Positions 10,739-45,060 of a stretch of DNA of 64,000 nucleotides are shown one piece after another (position 1 is the stretch's first letter; each line of letters opens with the position of its first letter). A program made the translations under genes and the position numbers. The DNA lies in NCBI RefSeq assembly GCF_014839835.1, contig NC_071642.1, positions 10,723,455 to 10,787,454 of the forward strand, in the 5' to 3' direction. The notes below the pieces were generated by a model. It did no database searches. It was not told the origin of the DNA and saw only the letters and a program-made list of their open reading frames with translations. This DNA comes from Dryobates pubescens. Lineage: Eukaryota; Chordata; Aves; Piciformes; Picidae.

Positions 10739-12416
10739 TCAGTTGCAGCCACACTCCTCGATGACCATGTCCTCGTGGTGCCGGATGACCGCTTTCCCCT
10801 TCTCCAAGTAGAGCATGGAGAGGGGACTCATCCTGACCGGGGAGCAGACAGGGCAGGGCACGTGGTTGGGCTTGTAGAGCTGCAGCAGACTCTGCGGGGA
10901 GACAGCAGAAAGGCAAAGCATCACCACAGGGCGTGGGGCCAGCGGGGCTGGGGGGAGGGCGTGGGGGGGAGCAGAGGCGGCAGCCCGCTCTTACCTGTAT
11001 GTAGGCGTGGTTGGTGGGCTTGAAGGTCTCGTCCACGGGCGACGGGCACCGCCCCTCGCACCGGTAGGCGTTGTACTTCTTGGGGTGGACGATCCAGCTG
11101 TCCCAGCCGGTCTTCTGGAAGTCCACCATCATGTCCACCCTCCTGCACAGGGGCCTGCCCTCCTCCCCCGCGCTGCCACCGGTGGCATTGCTCACTCTGA
11201 TCCTCTGCTTCTCCTTCCTGTTCCTGCGGTGCCGGCGAGCCCCGGTGGCCGGGGAGCAGTCACGCATGACGTGCTTGGAGGTCTCTGCTGTCTTGATCAG
11301 GCTGTGGTCTTCTGGAGACTTGTCCTTGGAGAAGACGAGCAGCAGGACTCTGTTCGTCCCGTCCAGGGGCTCCTCGGGGCCAGCGTCACTGGTGGTGGGG
11401 GAGGGCGTGGTGGTGGTGGCCGGGGCAGCAGATTCGCTCCCCTCCCCTCCCGTGGGATGATGGAGCCCAGGGAGCACGGCTTGGTGGAGCCAGGTCCGGA
11501 GCACGTTGGTGACCTCAAAGATTTTCCAGGATTTCTGGATGGAAGTGGGTCTGCCAGCCACGGTGCCCAGGAAGAGCTGCGGGGCACAGGTCTCGTCGTC
11601 GTCCGGGCAGCTCTGCCGCTGGCTGTGGTAGATGTCGAGGGACATGTGTTGAGAGGGGGAGACGTCGGGCAGGTGGAGACGGATCTGGGCAAGGCTCACG
11701 TCCTGGCTGCTGGACAGGGAGGACATGTCGAAGGCCAGCGTCCAGCGGGAGCCGTTCTGCAGGGAGACTGAAACGCAAGGAGCAGGGTGAGGGACCCGCT
11801 GGCTCCACCGGGACGTGCCAGCATGGCAGGGGACGGCGGCCGCGGGTGCTGCCAGGGCACGGTCCCCCATGCAGCACCCCCCGAGCGTGGGGACAGCGCC
11901 AGTCCCGGGGACAGGGATGCTCGGGGACGGTGGCGGCCCCAGTGACAGTCTCGGCACGGGGATGCTCAGGCTCGATGCGAATCCCGGGGACGGTGCTGGT
12001 CCCTGGATAGGGATGCCTAGGGACAATTTGGGTCCCAGGACAGGGATGCCCAGGGACGCTGCAGTCCCGGGGGTGGTGCCGGTCCCAAGGACAGGCATCC
12101 CTGGGGACAGCGCCAATACCAGGACAGGCATACCCCAGAATGGTAAAGGGTTCCGGGGACGGTGCCAGTCCCGGGACAGGGATGTCCGGGGCATTAGCCC
12201 CAGCTTACCGTGCGGGGAGATGCTGAAGGCAGCGGCGGCGACGGCGCGGAGCGGGGCGGGGGGGTCGCGGAGCAGCTGCAGCATCAGCGCGGGACATCGC
12301 GGAGGGGCGCGGGGGGTTGCCCATGTCGGTGCCCAGGTGGGTGCCCGGGTGTGTGCGCAGCCCAGGCGGAGCAGGACGAGGGCGTAAACCAGCGCGGAGC
12401 GCAGCGGGACCCTCAT
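10739..12416 (-). CDS. NODAL: NODAL, TGF-beta family morphogen
   Basis: Three exons (minus): 12416-12209, 11767-10995, 10891-10739, giving 377 residues with GT-AG introns. It starts with a hydrophobic signal peptide (MRVPLRSALVYALVLLRLGC). A prodomain follows, then a furin-type site RHRR at about 248-251 and a mature ligand of about 126 residues. The ligand has CRRVDMMVDF, YNAYRCEGRCPSPVDE, KPTNHAYIQ and C-terminal EECGCN, with all seven conserved cysteines including the interchain one in PCPVC. Nodal signals through Activin receptors with an EGF-CFC co-receptor to SMAD2/3 in mesendoderm and left-right patterning. The cysteine pattern and EECGC end separate it from BMPs. Its position beside ASH2L, rather than the EIF4EBP2/PALD1 neighbourhood of human NODAL, suggests the other vertebrate nodal paralog. 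The prodomain contains a Pro/Thr-rich low-complexity stretch near residues 175-190. Confidence 0.95.
11870..12200. repeat. Degenerate minisatellite of about 37 bp in NODAL intron 1
   Basis: GGGACAGGGATGCYCRGGGA-type blocks alternate with GGTGCCGGTCCC-type blocks, about eight diverged copies. They fill most of the 441-bp intron (11768-12208). Confidence 0.75.
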
Positions 12417-13431
12417 GGCTGCAGGGGCCGCTCGCAACCGTTCTATTTGTACTGCGGCCCCGAGCACCGCCCTGGGTGGCCCCGGCTGCCCCCTCCCCCC
12501 CGCCCCGACCCCCCACTCCCCGCCCTCCCCTATTCTCCCCGTCCCTATTCTCATCCCTCCCTCGCTCTCTCCCTTCGTCCCTATCTCCATCCTCCTCTCC
12601 TCCAGCCCCCAGTTCATCTCCCCCGTTCCTCCCTTTCTGCATTTCTCCTTCTCCCCATCCTTCCCTCCCTGCCTCACTCTCCATCCCTCCATCTTCTCCT
12701 TCTCCCCATCCCTTTCTCCATTCCTCCTTCCTGGGCTTCTCGCCACCACCAGCCCTCTCCATCTCTGCCATGTTGGGGGGGAGTAGCCACCCCCTTGCTG
12801 TATGGGGACACAACTGACCCCAGCACCCACCAGCAGTGGTCCTGTCCTACTCCTTGGAGAAGGGAACCAGGACCTCTGGTACCCTTGGATATCATCCCTG
12901 TCACTCCCCCAGCCCCATCCAGGCAAGGATCTCCCCCTCCTCGGTTGCCCTTCTCCCTGCGAGGGTACAGGGTGCAGGACAGGACAACAGAACCTGTACC
13001 GCTGGGTGCAGGGGGGTGATGCCAGCTGGGCACCATCCTTGGATGAGCCTTGCCCGAGGACAAGCCTTGGAGGGATGCGTCAGGGCAAGGATGCTGCAGG
13101 TCCAAGCAGAGGGGGGTGATGGGTGAGTGTCACAGAGGAGCAAGTGCAGCCATGGGGACACATGGCCAGGTGTTACCCCCGGCACAGCTGTCCCCAGACC
13201 CCCGAGGTGTGAGGAGCCGAGCAGGGAGGTCCCACACGTCTCCCAGCCCTCCCAGCAAGAGGGTTTCACAGAGTAGCGGCTGGGGAGGTGCTGCTCCTCC
13301 TTTGGGAGGGGAAACAGCTCAGCCTTCCCGCGGAATCCCCTGCCACAGGGCCACCGTCAGAGGGGAGCCCACGGGAGCTACTGATGGCATCCTCCTGCCC
13401 TGCTGGGCACTGGGCTCCCTGGCTTTGGCTG
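12417..13431. other. NODAL 5' flank, no gene seen
   Basis: Positions 12480-12760 are a long pyrimidine-rich tract (CCCTCC/CTTCTCC-like), purine-rich on the NODAL strand and able in principle to adopt triplex structure. The rest shows no gene or recognised promoter element. A TATA box was not found. Confidence 0.5.
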
Positions 13432-14220
13432 GGTGACGCCAGGGCAGAGCAGGGGGAGGTCCTGGCCGAGCAGGGTGACGCCAGGGCAGAGCAGGGTGAC
13501 GCCAGGGCAGAGCAGGAGGAGGTCCTGGCCGAGCAGGGTGATGCCAGGGCAGAGCAGAGTGATGCCAGGGCAGAGCAGGAGGAGGTCCTGGCCGAGCAGG
13601 GTGATGTCACGGCAGAGCAGGGTGACGCCAGGGCAGAGCAGGGGGAGGCCCTGGCCGAGCAGGGTGATGTCACGGCAGAGCAGGGGGAGGCCCTGGCCGA
13701 GCAGGGTGATGTCACAGCAGAGCAGGGTGACGCCAGGGCATAGCAGGGGGAGGTCCTGGCCGGGCAGGGTGATGTCACGGCAGAGCAGGGTGATGTCACG
13801 GCAGAGCAGGGTGACGCCAGGGCAGAGCAGGGGGAGGCCCTGGCCGAGCAGGGTGATGTCACGGCAGAGCAGGGTGATGCCAGGGCAGAGCAGGAGGAGG
13901 TCCTGGCCGAGCAGGGTGATGTCACGGCAGAGCAGGGTGACGCCAGGGCAGAGCAGGGGGAGGCCCTGGCCGAGCAGGGTGATGTCACGGCAGAGCAGGG
14001 TGATGCCAGGGCAGAGCAGGAGGAGGTCCTGGCCGAGCAGGGTGATGTCACGGCAGAGCAGGGTGACGCCAGGGCAGAGCAGGGTGATGTCATGGCAGAG
14101 CAGGGTGACGCCAGGGCAGAGCAGGGGGAGGTCCTGGCCGAGCAGGGTGATGCCAGGGCAGAGCAGGAGGAGGTCCTGGCCGAGCAGGGTGATGTCACGG
14201 CAGAGCAGGGTGACGTCACG
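13432..14220. repeat. 21-bp minisatellite upstream of ASH2L, about 37 copies
   Basis: Units alternate between GAGCAGGGTGATGTCACGGC, GAGCAGGGTGACGCCAGGGC and GAGCAGGAGGAGGTCCTGGC types in a higher-order order. Because 21 is divisible by 3, an open frame reading AEQGDVT/AEQGDAR/AEQEEVL heptads results, but nothing suggests it is expressed. Many units hold TGAYGTCA-like sequence. The last unit, 14211-14218, is a perfect TGACGTCA CRE palindrome. Confidence 0.95.
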
Positions 14221-14359
14221 GTGTTGTTCCCAGAGGTAGCCAGCAGGCGGCGACACTGCTCCGCCCGCCCTCGCCGAGCGCCGCCGTTACCGTTTGAAGC
14301 GGGGAAGTCTCGCGAGACCTGCGCCGCCTCCTCTCGCGAGAGCGCGGCCCCGCGGGACG
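14221..14359 (+). promoter_or_regulatory. ASH2L CpG promoter with two TCTCGCGAGA motifs
   Basis: The 139 bp between the minisatellite and the start codon are CpG-dense. They carry two exact TCTCGCGAGA palindromes at 14308-14317 and 14332-14341, a known element of housekeeping CpG-island promoters recognised by BANP. No TATA box is seen. The perfect CRE at the end of the neighbouring array is 142 bp before the start codon. Confidence 0.7.
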
Positions 14360-28785
<14,426 letters not shown>

Positions 28786-29269
28786 GGCACCTGGGACACA
28801 CGAGACAGCCACAGCAGCAGCCAGGCCAGAGGCTTTATTGGAGAGGAACTGGAAGCACTCAGAGCACCCAGCCAGGGCAGGCCTGGCCTTTGCAACCTGC
28901 TCCACCTGCCCTGTGCTGGATGGAGGCTGAGCAGGAGCGGTTGCAGTGAGTGTTGTGCCGGCTGTGGGCAGCTCTTGGGTGTCTTCAGTCACTTCCCTCA
29001 GCTGAAGCAGCTCAGCTTGTGCTGAGCTCCTGGCTCCTGGTGCCATGCTGGTTACAGGCAGTGCTTGGGTGAGAGCAGGCAGCAGGTGGAGCTGGCTGCT
29101 GTGGGACACTTGCAGAAGCAGCACCACCCCCTGGGCTCAGCTCTTGGGCTGCTCACAGCCAGCTTCCAGCCAGGCTGGGGTGCCGGAGCTGCTGCAGGGA
29201 GCGCTGCCTCTGGGCTGCTGGCCAAGCTCTGGGGTGTTTATTTCCCCACAAACTGGAAACCAGGTGAAA

Positions 29270-29275
29270 AATAAA
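29270..29275 (+). terminator. ASH2L polyadenylation signal
   Basis: AATAAA about 485 bp after the ASH2L stop, followed within 60 bp by a T/G-rich (TGTGTG) element. Confidence 0.7.
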
Positions 29276-29314
29276 GGCTTTAAACTCTTTGACTTTTGGG
29301 GTGTTTGGGGTGGT

Positions 29315-29334
29315 TTTGTGTGTGTGTGTGTGTC
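29315..29334. repeat. (GT)n microsatellite
   Basis: About nine GT units just downstream of the ASH2L polyadenylation signal. Confidence 0.9.
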
Positions 29335-29641
29335 TTGTTCTGAAGGAGATTTAAACTCCAAGTAAGCTACAGCAGAGATCTGCTGCTGCTTGCTGCACTG
29401 GGCCTCCTGCCAGGGACCAGCCTTCAGTTAATAAATAATTAGTGATAATTGGACAGGAAAAATAAATTAGAGCTGCTTCAAGGAGTGGGGAGGGAGGGGA
29501 AAGCATCTTCAGGTAAGTGCTGCATTTGTGTTTTAGGGGAAGGAGGGGACTAAAAGTGGAGCCCAGGTCCTGTGTTTGGCCCCCCTGAGCGGGTGCCAGC
29601 CCTCCTGCCTCTCTGCTTAGGTGTCTGGGACCTCCCTAGCA

Positions 29642-29881
29642 GCTAATTAGCCAAAGCCTTTAATAGCAGAGGCCACTAATTAAGGCTTTAGTTCTTTAAT
29701 ATCCTCCAGTGGAGGGAAAGTTCAGGACTTGCCTCAGCTTTTGGGTGCTGCATGTGCAGGAGGAGCAGCTGCTGGCCCCTGGCCTCCTCCCTCCCTAATG
29801 AGAGTCAAGAACTAAAGCTTTACTTACTGAAGCTCTGCGTTAATGAGTGGCATCTGCTCTTCAAGGCCTTGGCTAATTAGC
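29642..29881. repeat. Imperfect palindrome (inverted repeat) between ASH2L and STAR
   Basis: The left arm, 29642-29694, runs GCTAATTAGCCAAAGCCTT to GGCTTTAGTTCTT. The right arm, 29807-29881, is its reverse complement with one insertion of about 20-24 bases and scattered changes, for example AAGGCCTTGGCTAATTAGC and AGAACTAAAGCTTTA. The spacer is about 110 bp. TAATTA-type cores occur in both arms and in the flanks (about 29430-29470 and 29890). It resembles the terminal inverted repeats of an old DNA transposon or a conserved repeat-derived element; neither can be proven here. Confidence 0.8.
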
Positions 29882-29966
29882 ACAGGCTGTAATTAGACTG
29901 GGTCTCCATGACATGATTCCCTACCCTGCACCCCTGAGCAGAGCAGGACAGGAGGGGTGGCTGTGG

Positions 29967-33541
<3,575 letters not shown>

Positions 33542-33624
33542 GTCCCCGGCTGGCACAGGCAGGAGGGTTGTCCTGGGAGCCTTCTTCTGCCCTGGGAACC
33601 TTCCTCTGCCCCTGCTGCCCAGGC

Positions 33625-33690
33625 TCTCAGCCTTAAGTAGAGCTGCTGAAGGATGCTGGCTTGTCAGCAGCGAGATAAGAGCTGTCACTC
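33625..33690 (-). promoter_or_regulatory. Candidate STAR proximal promoter (GATA and TATA-like elements)
   Basis: On the minus strand CTTATCT (a GATA site, plus AGATAAG at 33673-33679) lies about 40 bp upstream of ACTTAAGG (33631-33638), a weak TATA-like sequence. The start codon is about 90 bp further. Mammalian STAR promoters place a GATA site and a TATA-like box in a comparable arrangement. SF-1 sites were not clearly identified. Confidence 0.45.
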
Positions 33691-33779
33691 AGCCCGGGGG
33701 CGCCGGGGGCCAAGGGCGCTGCCGGCTCCTTGCGCAGCTGCTGCAGCTGCAGACGTGGGCAGGGGGTGGCTGCAGCAGA

Positions 33780-34090
33780 GGAAGCTGGGGAGGGCCTTTG
33801 GAGGGTGTCAGGGAGGGATAGGACTGGGGGGGGAGGGGTGGAACAAAGCTACAAATGGGGAGATTCAGATTGGATGTGAGGAAGAAGTTGTTCCCCAGGA
33901 GGGTGGTGAGAGCCTGGCACAGGTTACCCAGGGAGGTGGTGGCAGCCTCCTGCCTGGAGGTGTTTGCAGCCAGGCTGGAGGTGGCTGTGAGCAACCTGCT
34001 GTGGTGTGAGGTGTCCCTGGCCATGGCAGGGGTTGGCACTGGATGAGCCTTGAGGTCCCTTCCAACCCTGACAGTTCTGTGATTCTATGC
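33780..34090 (+). mobile_element. CR1 3'-end fragment, STAR 5' flank
   Basis: GGTGTCAGGGAGGGATAGGA, GAGAGCCTGGCACAGGTTAC and a TTCCAACCCTGACAGTTCTG end. Same subfamily as 17140-17505. It lies only about 100-150 bp upstream of the presumed STAR promoter. Confidence 0.9.
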
Positions 34091-34094
34091 CTGT

Positions 34095-34540
34095 GCTGCA
34101 GCAGGGGGGTGGCAGCAGCAGGGGGGGGTGGCAGCAGCAGGGAGGGTGGCAGCAGCAGGGGGGGTGGCAGCAGCAGGGGAGGTGGCAGCAGCAGGGGGGG
34201 TGGCAGCAGCAGGGAGGTGGCAGCAGCAGGGGGGGTGGCAGCAGCAGGGGGGGTGGCAGCAGCAGGGGGGTGGCAGCAGCAGGGAGGTGGCAGCAGCAGG
34301 GAGGTGGCAGCAGCAGGGAGGGTGGCAGCAGCAGGGAGGGTGGCAGCAGCAGGGGGGTGGCAGCAGCAGGAGGGTGGCAGCAGCAGGGGGGGTGGCAGCA
34401 GCAGGGAGGTGGCAGCAGCAGGGGGGTGGCAGCAGCAGGGGGGTGGCAGCAGCAGGGGGGGGTGGCAGCAGCAGGGAGGTGGCAGCAGCAGGGGGGGTGG
34501 CAGCAGCAGGAGGGTGGCAGCAGCAGCAGGGGAGTGGGGG
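34095..34540. repeat. G-rich minisatellite of about 16-19 bp, about 25 copies
   Basis: The unit GTGGCAGCAGCAGGG has a G-run of 2-7 bases at its end. Length varies only in the G-run, so frames shift from copy to copy. Many G-runs of three or more on the plus strand could form G-quadruplexes. It begins next to the 3' end of the CR1 at 33780-34090, where simple arrays often arise. Confidence 0.95.
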
Positions 34541-34544
34541 GAGG

Positions 34545-34775
34545 GGGCTCCTTTCAAGGAGCTGTAAGGAGCAATGAGATCTCCTCTCAACCTCCTCTTT
34601 TCTAAACACCCCCAGGCCCCTCAGCTGCTCCTCCCCAGCCCTGTTCTCCAGACCCTTCCCCAGCTTCTCTGGACCTGCTCCAGCCTCTCAATGCCCTTCT
34701 CAGAGTGAGGGTCCCAAAACTGCACCCAGTATTTGAGGTGTGCCCTCCCCAATGCCCAGCGCAGGGGCATGACCA
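34545..34775 (-). mobile_element. CR1 internal/3' fragment
   Basis: GGAGCTGTAAGGAGCAATGA, CTCAGCTGCTCCTCCCCAGC and CTCTCTGGACCTGCTCCAGC-like sequence in reverse orientation. Confidence 0.8.
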
Positions 34776-35904
34776 CCTCCCAGCACCACTGGCACCCATC
34801 AGCATGCAGCGGGCACCCAGGATGGCAGGGCAGCCCTGGGGGTGCTCCATTCCACTGCCAGCAGCGTTTTGGGTGGCACAGAGCCCTCTCTTTTACCCTG
34901 CAGCCCCAGGTGCTGCCTCAGCTGCTTTTTCACCCCTAAAATCAAGCCCTGAGCCTCTGAGGCCAGAGCTGGGAGCAGCCCCCAGGGGTGCCCACCGTGC
35001 CAGGGTGTGTGCCCGGGGCTGGGAGCGGTGGGCACTGGCAGGGCAGCGATAAGGCTCAAGGCTGCGCTGACATCCCCGGGATGAGTTACAGCCCCGCAGC
35101 CCAGCACCCAGCCCCCGTGAATCACCAGCTGCTTCCTTTGACGTCAGCCCCTGCCCCCTGCTGTGGGGAGCTTGACCTTCCCTCCCTGCTGTCGCAACAG
35201 CTTGGCCGAGGGGGAGGTCAGCTGCTCGTCAGCCTGGCCCCCGGGAGCCCCTCACCTCCCCCTGCCCACCCCCCCTGAACCCCCCAGGAGATGATTCAGC
35301 TCCTACCTGCCGCTGCTGCTCCACGGCTTGGCTCCTGCCCGTCACCGGGGCTGCTCCTCTTCGTCCCATGCAGAGGAGGTGCTGGTGGGCCCAGGAGAGC
35401 CCCAGGCTGCACCATCCCCTTCCCAAGGTCTGCCAGCAGCTCCCCTGGCCGCCACGCTCCTGCCTGCTGCAGGTGAGTCCTGGGCTCCTGCTGCAGCTCT
35501 CCCCAGCGCTGGGCTTCAGCCACCTGCTCCCCAGGCACCTGCACAGGGTGGAGGAGGAAACATCAGGAGGGTTTGACAGCCCTGAGCTGCTGCCTGTGGT
35601 GCCCAGGGAGTCAGAACCAGACCCTTGGGCATGGTGCATCAGCCCCAGCCCCTCACAGCCCCCCAGCAGCAGGAGCTGCCTGTACTGGGAGACCCTCCCC
35701 CAGCTGCACACCAGCCAGGATCGTTGTTATCCCAAGCAGAGCAGCTGCTCCTGGGCACAAGGACTCAGCCCAAGGACACTCTTGTTTGTGAGAAGAACCA
35801 AAACAGCCCCAGCAGAGCCACCCCAGGCTCCAGGCTGGAGGGGTGCAAGCCCCTCTGCACCCCTCCTGAGGGGACACAGGGACAGTCCCCATGGCACACA
35901 CAGC
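34776..35904. other. Intergenic STAR - GRK5-like, no gene seen
   Basis: No coding exon is recognised. A perfect CRE palindrome TGACGTCA lies at 35139-35146, about 1.6 kb upstream of the STAR start codon; STAR is cAMP-induced in other vertebrates, but the distance makes a link uncertain. Confidence 0.4.
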
Positions 35905-36312
35905 CAAACACAGCATCATGGAATTTGCTGGGGTGGAAAAGGCCTCCAAGGTCATGGAGCCCAACCCAACCCCACCATGGCCACCAAACCCTGGCCCCAG
36001 GTGCCATGGCCACAGGTTCTTGAACACCTCCAGGGATGGGGACTCCACCACCTCCCTGGGCAGCCTGTGCCAGTCCCTGACCACTCTGGCAGCAAAGACA
36101 TTTTTCCTCCTCTCCAACCTAAGCCTCCCCTGGCACAGTTTCAGGCCATTTCCTCTCCTTCTTTTACCTGAGACCAGGGAGAAGAGGCCAACCCCCACCT
36201 CACTGCAGCCTCCTCTCAGGGAGCTGTAGAGAGCAAGGTCTCCCTCAGCCTCCTCTTCTCCAGCCTGAACACCCCCAGGCCCCTCAGCTGCTCCTCCCCA
36301 GCCCTGTTCTCT
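35905..36312 (-). mobile_element. CR1 3'-end fragment
   Basis: AGCATCATGGAATTTGCTGG through CAGCCTGTGCCAGTCCCTGA to CTCAGCTGCTCCTCCCCAGC. Reverse orientation, nearly full tail. Confidence 0.92.
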
Positions 36313-37714
36313 AGGACACACTCCAGGAGCCCCCAGGGTGGCACACAGAGACCTGCAGCCTGCTGGCAAGCTGAGCCACAACAGCAGCCAGAAGCACCAG
36401 GAGGGTCTGGCTCACTGGGACCCCACCCAGGACCCTCACCAGCTCCTGATGCCACCTCAGCACATCCTCCAGACACCCTTCAGGGGTCCCAGGCTGCTGC
36501 TGTGCCCCTGAGCTGCAGGCTGCATCTGCTGAGCCTGGGAGGGAAAGGATGGCACCGGGCACAGCAGCACAGGCACTGCACAGGCTTGGGAACAGGATTT
36601 GGGTCCCAGCACCTACCTCAGGCACTCTCCAGCAGGGAAGGAGGGAGCAGAGCTGGTCAAGCTGGCTGAGTCCATCTGTGCTCCAGCACCATTTGCCTGC
36701 CCAGGGCAGGATGAGGCCCCCAGACACAGGCTGGACACAGCTGGACCCTCAGGTGGTGAAGCCGAGCCAGGTCCTGCCAAACTGGGCGTGCTGGGGGCAC
36801 TGGGGCCAGGGCCACATCCTGCACAGCAGCAAGGCCATACCCAGGCTGGGCATCCAGTGCCCTCCCATCCATATCCCACGGGGGGATTAACACTGGAGGA
36901 GGCAAAACAGCCAAGAAAGTCCCCCCCTGATGCCCATAAAATGCCCCCCACATACCCACACAAAGCCACCACAGGGCTCCACTAGCAGCTTGGAGGTTAA
37001 AAACTTCCACCCAGGGGCTCAGGACAAATATTTACAGCTCTTTACAAAGGAACAAAACCAGAGCAAATGGAAACCAAACCTGTGGGAGGCAGAGAGTCAC
37101 CAGGGGCCAAAGGCACAAGCAGGGGGGGCCCTGGGCACCCACAGCACAGCCCCTGGCACACCTGTGTGGTGTTGGCCCTTCCACACCCACCCCATGGGTG
37201 CTGTGCCACCCAGCAGCCCCACAGCAAAGACAAGGCACCCCAATGCCACCCTGAGTGGTCCTGTGGGGAGAGAAGGATTCCCCCCAGCCCTCACCCCTCC
37301 ACACCTCCAGTCCAGAGCCCTCCAGAACATTCCCTTCTCGGAGCCTGCTCCAGGCTGTCCTGGCTGCATCAGGAGGGGAGAAGCTGTGTGCCCCAGCAGG
37401 GTGGAGGGTCTGTCAGGGTGACCCTGTCCTTCCCACTGCAGCATGGCCAGGGGGAGCCAGGGTGTCCCCCCCCACACTCCAAGGCTGCCTTTGTTGCTAT
37501 TTGGAGAGCAGAGATAAATCCACAGCTCCCCTCTCCCCCCTCCATGCCCACAGAGGTCAGGCACCAAGCTTGGTGATAAGATAAAAGCCTCAAAACACAG
37601 CAAAAATAGGTCCCTGCCCTGGCCCCTGGCCCTGGCAGCTGTTGGGGGGTGGGGGGCAGGTGTGGTGGTCCCGCAGTGGGAGTCCCCCAGGACCTGGCTG
37701 GATGTGAATTGTTT
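36313..37714. other. Sequence 3' of the GRK5-like gene, no gene seen
   Basis: No coding exon is recognised. Part is probably GRK 3' UTR, but no canonical AATAAA on the minus strand was found close to the stop. Confidence 0.4.
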
Positions 37715-37850
37715 CATTCAGGAAAGCCCTTCAGGATCATGGAGAGCATCAGCCCCGCACCCCCACGGCCACACACTGCTTCAACACCTCCAGGGATGGA
37801 GACTCCACCACCTCCCTGGGCAGCCTGTGCCCATCCCTGACCATGGGGAT
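37715..37850 (-). mobile_element. CR1 3'-end fragment in GRK5-like 3' flank
   Basis: TTCAGGATCATGGAGAGCAT, then CAACACCTCCAGGGATGGAG and GGGCAGCCTGTGCCCATCCC. Reverse orientation, about 135 bp. Confidence 0.8.
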
Positions 37851-38047
37851 AGGGGAGAAGGTGCTGGGGAGCTGCTAGGTTCGGGTCCCACTGGTCCCCT
37901 CCATCACCCCCTGCCCACGTCCGTGCTGGCATCCTGCATCCGTCTGTGCCTGCATCCTGCCTCGCCTCTGCCAGCGACCCCGGCCCCAGAGAACGCTGGG
38001 AGGCCATGGGGGGCTGGGGGCTGCCCCCAGGAGGACGAGAGTGGGGG

Positions 38048-44905
<6,858 letters not shown>

Positions 44906-45060
44906 GGCGGGCAGGGGAGGGGGGGTGCAGCGGACACCATCCCCGACCCGGCCGCTCGGGGCGGTCCCGGCACCTCCCGCCGCCACCGGCCGCCTCCGGG
45001 GCTGCGTCACCGCCGTGACGTCACGGGCCGCCCCCTGCCGTCACGGGATTATGTAAGGGC
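44906..45060 (-). promoter_or_regulatory. GRK5-like CpG promoter with CRE
   Basis: GC-rich 5' flank with a perfect CRE palindrome TGACGTCA at 45016-45023 (about 110 bp before the start codon) and two CRE half-sites (CGTCA) nearby at about 45004-45009 and 45039-45044. No TATA box is obvious. Confidence 0.6.

Noticed and set aside
10641-12926. A single 761-codon minus frame across the NODAL locus
   Set aside because: It runs through introns that happen to lack stops. The phase-consistent three-exon model gives a normal-length NODAL.
34043-34609. Glycine/serine/glutamine-rich frames over the G-rich array
   Set aside because: Same minisatellite artefact; G-run length changes shift the frame repeatedly.
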